Assembly: GCF_900112615.1 (NCBI RefSeq)
Contig: NZ_FOMK01000003.1
Location: forward strand, 124,001-188,000
Origin: Chitinophaga sp. CF118
Lineage (GTDB): Bacteria; Bacteroidota; Bacteroidia; Chitinophagales; Chitinophagaceae
Length of the DNA stretch: 64,000 nt
Direction: 5' to 3'
The notes beneath the pieces are model-generated. The model did not search any database. It had not been told where the DNA came from and saw only the letters and a program-made list of their open reading frames with translations. The position numbers and the translations under genes were made by a program. Shown piece by piece: positions 60,231-64,000 of this stretch (position 1 is its first letter; each line of letters opens with the position of its first letter).

Positions 60231-60623
60231 TTATTTATTCTTCTCCTGTCTTAGTCTTTCAATTTCTGCATCTTTCTCTTTGAGCATTCTTTCATACAAC
60301 TCTATTAGCTTATCCGCATAATAGTTTAAAGTTGGACTATTCTGAATGCCGTTACTTACATTATCATTATTAGTGTTAGTGTAAGTATTTGAAATGAAAC
60401 TCACCGTGGTGTCTTCTCTGTAGTTTTCAATTGCTTCTACAGGAACCTTTAAAATATTAGCGACTCTCTCTAAAAGATCATGTTCTACAGTTTCTCTTTG
60501 TTCCAGCAGTGAAATGCTTTGTTGACTTACTCCCAGTGCATCAGCCAGTACCTCTTGTTTCACCCGTAATATCTCACGTATTGCTTTTATATTTTTACCC
60601 GTATGTTTTTGTGTAGTTACCAT
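60231..60623 (-). CDS. XRE-family helix-turn-helix regulator with C-terminal coiled coil
   Basis: About 130 residues from the ATG at 60623 (MVTTQKHTGKNIKAIREILRVKQ); ten codons upstream are also open. The HTH_3 domain is NIKAIREILRVKQEVLADALGVSQQSISLLEQRETVEHDLLERVANILKV, ending around residue 70. A polar Asn-rich linker (NTYTNTNNDNVSNG) leads to a coiled coil (YYADKLIELYERMLKEKDAEIERLRQEKNK) for oligomerisation. It is divergent from a 93-residue gene; the region between has two inverted repeats of the same geometry, its probable operators. Confidence 0.88.
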   Translation of the reverse strand: MVTTQKHTGKNIKAIREILRVKQEVLADALGVSQQSISLLEQRETVEHDLLERVANILKVPVEAIENYREDTTVSFISNTYTNTNNDNVSNGIQNSPTLNYYADKLIELYERMLKEKDAEIERLRQEKNK

Positions 60624-60673
60624 ATGAATTTGGTTGTTAAACAAATGTAACAAATTAGAATCAATATTGCGTG

Positions 60674-60709
60674 CTTGTAAAATACAATTGCATATTTGTA
60701 TTTTACAAG
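60674..60709. promoter_or_regulatory. XRE operator 1 (14-bp arms)
   Basis: CTTGTAAAATACAA (60674-60687) and TTGTATTTTACAAG (60696-60709) form a perfect inverted repeat with 8-nt spacer TTGCATAT. Its inner core ATACAA-N8-TTGTAT recurs at 60723-60742. It lies 50 nt from the XRE start and 54 nt from the other start. Confidence 0.8.
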
Positions 60710-60722
60710 TTTACCTGGTTTG

Positions 60723-60742
60723 ATACAATTGGATTGTTGTAT
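60723..60742. promoter_or_regulatory. XRE operator 2 (core only)
   Basis: ATACAA (60723-60728), 8-nt spacer TTGGATTG, TTGTAT (60737-60742): same core and spacing as operator 1, 41 bp further on, close to four helical turns. It is 21 nt before the start of the 93-residue gene. Confidence 0.75.
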
Positions 60743-60763
60743 TATTTTGAAGAAACGTTATTT

Positions 60764-61045
60764 ATGAAAAACTATCCTGACTGGCAGAATAAGCCACAAA
60801 TGTTAACCGTATCAGAAATGATGAATCCAACTGATACAATGCAGGAATTTTTCTGGTCGTATGATTTACCAGAAATAAGGAAGCATTGCTGGGATTTTTT
60901 AGTATCTACCCTGCAGGATGAAGATGTCAATGCAGGCTATTCAGTAATGTTTTATGAAAATTTGATGAAATTTATTGAAGCTGGAAGTTTACTCTGCAAA
61001 AAAAATAATGAGGCGATAAATCAGTCTCATGAAAACGAGAATTAG
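60764..61045 (+). CDS. 93-residue protein divergent from the XRE regulator
   Basis: Starts at the ATG at 60764 (MKNYPDWQNKPQMLTVSEMM); the open frame back to 60671 crosses both operators and is rejected. Continues TMQEFFWSYDLPEIRKHCWDFLVSTLQDED and ends with a polar tail. Helical, acidic, no recognised family. A pair of operators in the common promoter region indicates that the XRE regulator controls it. A long hairpin follows 17 nt after the stop. Confidence 0.65.
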   Translation: MKNYPDWQNKPQMLTVSEMMNPTDTMQEFFWSYDLPEIRKHCWDFLVSTLQDEDVNAGYSVMFYENLMKFIEAGSLLCKKNNEAINQSHENEN

Positions 61046-61062
61046 CTTATTTAGAGCTAATA

Positions 61063-61101
61063 AAAATGCCTGCTCCATGTTTTGCAAACATAGAGCAGGC
61101 A
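61063..61101. terminator. bidirectional terminator
   Basis: AAATGCCTGCTCCATGTTT (61063-61081) and AAACATAGAGCAGGCATTT (61083-61101 region) pair over 19 positions with one mismatch, leaving a 3-nt turn. It separates the convergent 93-residue gene (61045) and the large secreted protein gene (61117). Confidence 0.85.
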
Positions 61102-61116
61102 TTTAATAACTAAAAT

Positions 61117-64000
61117 TTACTGGATCAATAACTTCCTTGTAAAGCTCTTATCTCCGATAATATATTTCACAACATACACACCTTTCGGTAATTGTTGCAG
61201 ATCCAATTTAACTTCCGGCAGTGCCTTTGTAGTGTAAACCTGTTTCCCATGCAGGTCATACACATAAATATAGCCTTTCGCGGTATTACCTGAAATCAGC
61301 ACTTTGGCTTGTCCGTTAATAGCCGGATTAGGGACGATTTTCAGATCTGATGATGAAACAACAGAATGCTCAACTGCTAATGTATTAAGGGCAGTGTTTG
61401 CAAGTACCAGGGTACCATAGTCAGCAGTGCTTTGGTAGTTATTGATTGTGCCAAACCATACAGCCTGACCATCACGGGAACCACCGTTATCATCATCATC
61501 ATATCCTGCATCGAAACCTATGGTAAGACCAGCGGCAGGCGTAATGCCTAATTGTGACCAAGGTATACTTATTTCAACAGTATAACCGCCGGTGATGGTT
61601 GCATAAGCATGTTGTACACCCGTTACTGCTATTTTGCTGAAAAGCGTACTGCTGTTATATGCTTTGATGAACTGGTTATCTCTTCCGTCAAAGGTGCTGC
61701 CTTTATTATTATTGGCATCAATAAATATTTCTACAGCATCATTATCCCATGAATCGGGAGAATCATTGTTTAGTGTAGCATCCAGTACTTTTACGCCAAT
61801 GTACAGGTTATTATTATCCCATAATACGCCAAAGGTGGCAGTATTATTAGGAGTACCTACTGTTGTTTTTGCAATAGACTTGGAAAGGTTCCAGCTGCTT
61901 TCATTAAGATTACCATCAACGGTGACAGTACCCGGATAAGCTGTTAAATCAGCAGGATTACTTACACTGCCTATGGAGATCTGCACCTGATCTGCAGATG
62001 TTAAAGTGCCATCGCTGACTGTTAACTGGAATACATAAGTACTGCCATTTGTAAGACCAGTAACCACCGGGTTTGCAATAGTAGTACTGCTGAATGTAAC
62101 CGCAGGACCGCTTACTTTCGTCCAGCTGTAGGTAACGGCATGCCCTTCCGGATCACTACCATTGCCTTGTAAAGTAACGGAGGTAGTATTCGCTGCGAGT
62201 GTCTGGTCTGTGCCTGCATTCACTGTTGGTGGCTGATTAACAACACCATTGCAGGTTGTGAGATATACAGTGCCAAACACAGCAGGATTCTGGAATGCGG
62301 TTGTATTGGTAGCAAAGGATGCGATCTGTGCATCACGGGTGCCACCGTTATCATCATCATCAATCTGTACATCAAGTCCCAACGATTTTCCTATTGATGG
62401 AGATACTCCAATCGTAGACCAGGGGATTGCGACTTCAAGTGTATAACCTGTGGCAGTGGCATATTGATTGTAGTTGATACCTGTTGTTCTGTTTACAGAA
62501 TAACTACCCACATGAACAGTATTATCATTCCAGCGGAAACCTAACTGGAAATCATTGATACCATCGTAAGCAGTGCCTTTGCTGTTATCGCCGTCAATAA
62601 ATATTTCTACCACATCATCTTCCCACCAACTGGCGCCGGAGTCTGACAATTTAGTACCATCATTCACTTCCACCAACAGGTAAAGATTGGTGTTATCATA
62701 CAGTGCACGCCATTTGCCTGCATAGTCTGAAGGGAGGGAACCTAATATTACATTGCTGATATTCTTCACTGGCGCAATGGCCCATGCAGCATCGATTGAC
62801 TGATCTATCACAGGTGCCGTACCGGATACCAGTGCAATAACAGGTGCCACGCAAGGTGGATTATCATTATCTGCAATAGTGATGACCGCAGTCGTATCAC
62901 CACCCAGGTTATAAGCACTATCCTTTTTCAGGGATATGCGTAGTGTTTCTGGTCCTTCGAAAACAACATCATCTACAGGAGTGATGGTGATAGTGGCGGA
63001 AGGATTGGTGGGCGTCAGGGTTATTGTTCCGTTTAATGAAGGCGTATAGTCACTACCGGAAGCTGTTCCGCTCACAGTATATTTTACACTGATAGTACTG
63101 GAAAGGGAAGATGTACTGAAGGTGAATACTCCCGCAGCGCCACCTTCGGCAGCAGCAGGAGTAGTTGCCACCACATTCACACCGGGTTGTATGGTGACTT
63201 TGCGTGTAGCCGTAAAGTTACCACTGGCAGTTACAACAGTTATGGTAGCGATACCATATCCTACAGCAGTTACTTTACCGCTGGCGTCTACAGTTGCGGC
63301 TCCCGCATTGGAACTTGTCCAGGTAACATTTTTATTCGTAGCATCCACTGGCAGAATGTTGGCAGTGAGTTGCAGTGTTTGTCCTGTTGTCAGCGTAGTA
63401 TCATTTGCAGGTTTAATGCTGACACTGGAAACAGGGATATTAATATTCTGAATGATGAGCTGGAAGCTGTTATTCTTGTTGATATAAGCTCCCGATTCAG
63501 CATTGGTGACTGTCAGATTATTGAAGGTAGCCGTTTGAGATCCTGCCTGTACATACAAACCGAAACCACCATATACGTCTGCGGGTTCATTACGAACTAC
63601 AGGATCCAGGCCAGTACCATCAATAGTGGTATTGTTGAATACAAGGTGATGAATACCGTTACCATAAATCTGGATCGCATCGCGTTGCGAACGGAGAATG
63701 GTATTGTTATCGAACTGCATATTAAATATACCACTGCCACCTGCATAGAACTCAACAGCACCTCTCTTCTGATCCCACAGGTCATAGCTACTGCCGCAGC
63801 CGGACATAGTATTTTCGTATACCTTAATCACATCACCGGGATATTCAAAAGTAAATCCGGGAAAGTCGTTGGTAAAACGGATCGCAGATCCTGCTACACC
63901 GTCTTTGATGAGGTTATGATGAATCTCATGACCAGTACCTCCAAAGAGGGCAATACTACCCGCACGCCAGTTATTTTCAATAGTGTTGTACCTGAAAATA
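61117..64000 (-). CDS. large secreted beta-helix/CBM9 protein with T9SS sorting domain (5' end outside the window)
   Basis: The frame is open to the last base, so only the C-terminal part (at least 960 residues) is seen. In order: right-handed parallel beta-helix turns (NTIENNWRAGSIALFGGTGHEIHHN, ending about residue 130 of the GTG-started reading); a BIG2 Ig-like domain (VSIKPANDTTLTTGQTLQLTANILPVDATNKNVTWTSS); a Calx-beta domain; CBM9-like domain 1 (WEDDVVEIFIDGDNSKG); a PKD-like domain (PPTVNAGTDQTLAANTTSVTLQGNGSDPEG); CBM9-like domain 2 (WDNDAVEIFIDANNNKGS); and a type IX secretion sorting domain (IVPNPAINGQAKVLISG...GVYVVKYIIGDKSFTRKLLIQ). It should be an exported polysaccharide-binding or -cleaving enzyme; catalytic residues lie outside or are not identifiable. 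Confidence 0.88.
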   Translation of the reverse strand, partial: IFRYNTIENNWRAGSIALFGGTGHEIHHNLIKDGVAGSAIRFTNDFPGFTFEYPGDVIKVYENTMSGCGSSYDLWDQKRGAVEFYAGGSGIFNMQFDNNTILRSQRDAIQIYGNGIHHLVFNNTTIDGTGLDPVVRNEPADVYGGFGLYVQAGSQTATFNNLTVTNAESGAYINKNNSFQLIIQNINIPVSSVSIKPANDTTLTTGQTLQLTANILPVDATNKNVTWTSSNAGAATVDASGKVTAVGYGIATITVVTASGNFTATRKVTIQPGVNVVATTPAAAEGGAAGVFTFSTSSLSSTISVKYTVSGTASGSDYTPSLNGTITLTPTNPSATITITPVDDVVFEGPETLRISLKKDSAYNLGGDTTAVITIADNDNPPCVAPVIALVSGTAPVIDQSIDAAWAIAPVKNISNVILGSLPSDYAGKWRALYDNTNLYLLVEVNDGTKLSDSGASWWEDDVVEIFIDGDNSKGTAYDGINDFQLGFRWNDNTVHVGSYSVNRTTGINYNQYATATGYTLEVAIPWSTIGVSPSIGKSLGLDVQIDDDDNGGTRDAQIASFATNTTAFQNPAVFGTVYLTTCNGVVNQPPTVNAGTDQTLAANTTSVTLQGNGSDPEGHAVTYSWTKVSGPAVTFSSTTIANPVVTGLTNGSTYVFQLTVSDGTLTSADQVQISIGSVSNPADLTAYPGTVTVDGNLNESSWNLSKSIAKTTVGTPNNTATFGVLWDNNNLYIGVKVLDATLNNDSPDSWDNDAVEIFIDANNNKGSTFDGRDNQFIKAYNSSTLFSKIAVTGVQHAYATITGGYTVEISIPWSQLGITPAAGLTIGFDAGYDDDDNGGSRDGQAVWFGTINNYQSTADYGTLVLANTALNTLAVEHSVVSSSDLKIVPNPAINGQAKVLISGNTAKGYIYVYDLHGKQVYTTKALPEVKLDLQQLPKGVYVVKYIIGDKSFTRKLLIQ

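Noticed and set aside
1..64000. tRNA, rRNA, complete insertion sequence or prophage
   Set aside because: No cloverleaf-like segment, rRNA motif, transposase or phage structural gene was found by reading either strand; a weak or divergent tRNA could still be missed without a covariance model.

Overview
The window looks like a chromosome segment of a Bacteroidota bacterium, most likely Chitinophagaceae (Chitinophaga-like). This rests on lineage-typical families (GH97, GH127, GH20, a type IX secretion C-terminal sorting domain, DUF6660, DUF6934, DUF6169, 7TMR-DISM kinases, HxlR regulators), several promoters of the Bacteroidota form TTG-N19-TAnnTTTG, and few clear Shine-Dalgarno sequences. Genus is an inference. 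No rRNA, tRNA, CRISPR array, complete insertion sequence or prophage was seen.

Layout. 1-2184: tail of a fatty-acyl or pigment-type operon (dehydratase end, ketosynthase, ACP, phosphopantetheinyl transferase) with overlapping or abutting genes. 2230-6932: HAD phosphatase, sugar-type MFS carrier, and a plug-domain surface protein whose signal peptide is out of frame at a poly(A) tract. 7182-14556: a coherent envelope-polysaccharide locus (YaiO-like porin, unknown anchored protein, LtaS-like phosphotransferase, PgaC-like glycosyltransferase, HEAT-repeat membrane protein, response regulator). 14975-19046: a Crp/Fnr regulator facing a six-gene operon with two pirins, a nitroreductase, a pseudo-receiver, a small acetyltransferase and an esterase. 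19163-24148: DUF4760-like protein, 7TM histidine kinase, methyltransferase, acyltransferase. 24242-27275: a TetR regulon (efflux pump, SDR, TetR) with three matching palindromic operators. 27416-31066: ABC permease, a two-gene DUF6169 unit and an orphan hairpin. 31067-37621: metal efflux operon (DUF6660, CzcA, CzcB, P1B-4 ATPase) whose motifs point to Co/Zn/Cd. 37687-45030: BtrH-like protein, small proteins, and three HxlR regulators, each beside a redox enzyme. 45027-54245: CoA-transferase, WalJ-like hydrolase, M61 peptidase, GH127, pseudouridine synthase, GH20. 54246-61101: accessory stretch with repeated hairpins, an Abi/HEPN protein, GNAT, SRPBCC, GH97, a DUF6934 pair and an XRE regulator with two operators of identical geometry. 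61117-64000: the end of a large secreted beta-helix/CBM9 protein that runs off the window.

The best candidates for undescribed biology are the envelope-polysaccharide locus at 7182-14556, the two short gene pairs at 29845-30526 and 59333-59986, and the XRE divergon at 60231-61045. Several small genes were found by direct reading (51, 59 and 45 codons). Where the longest frame begins well before a family-typical start, a later start was chosen and the reason given.
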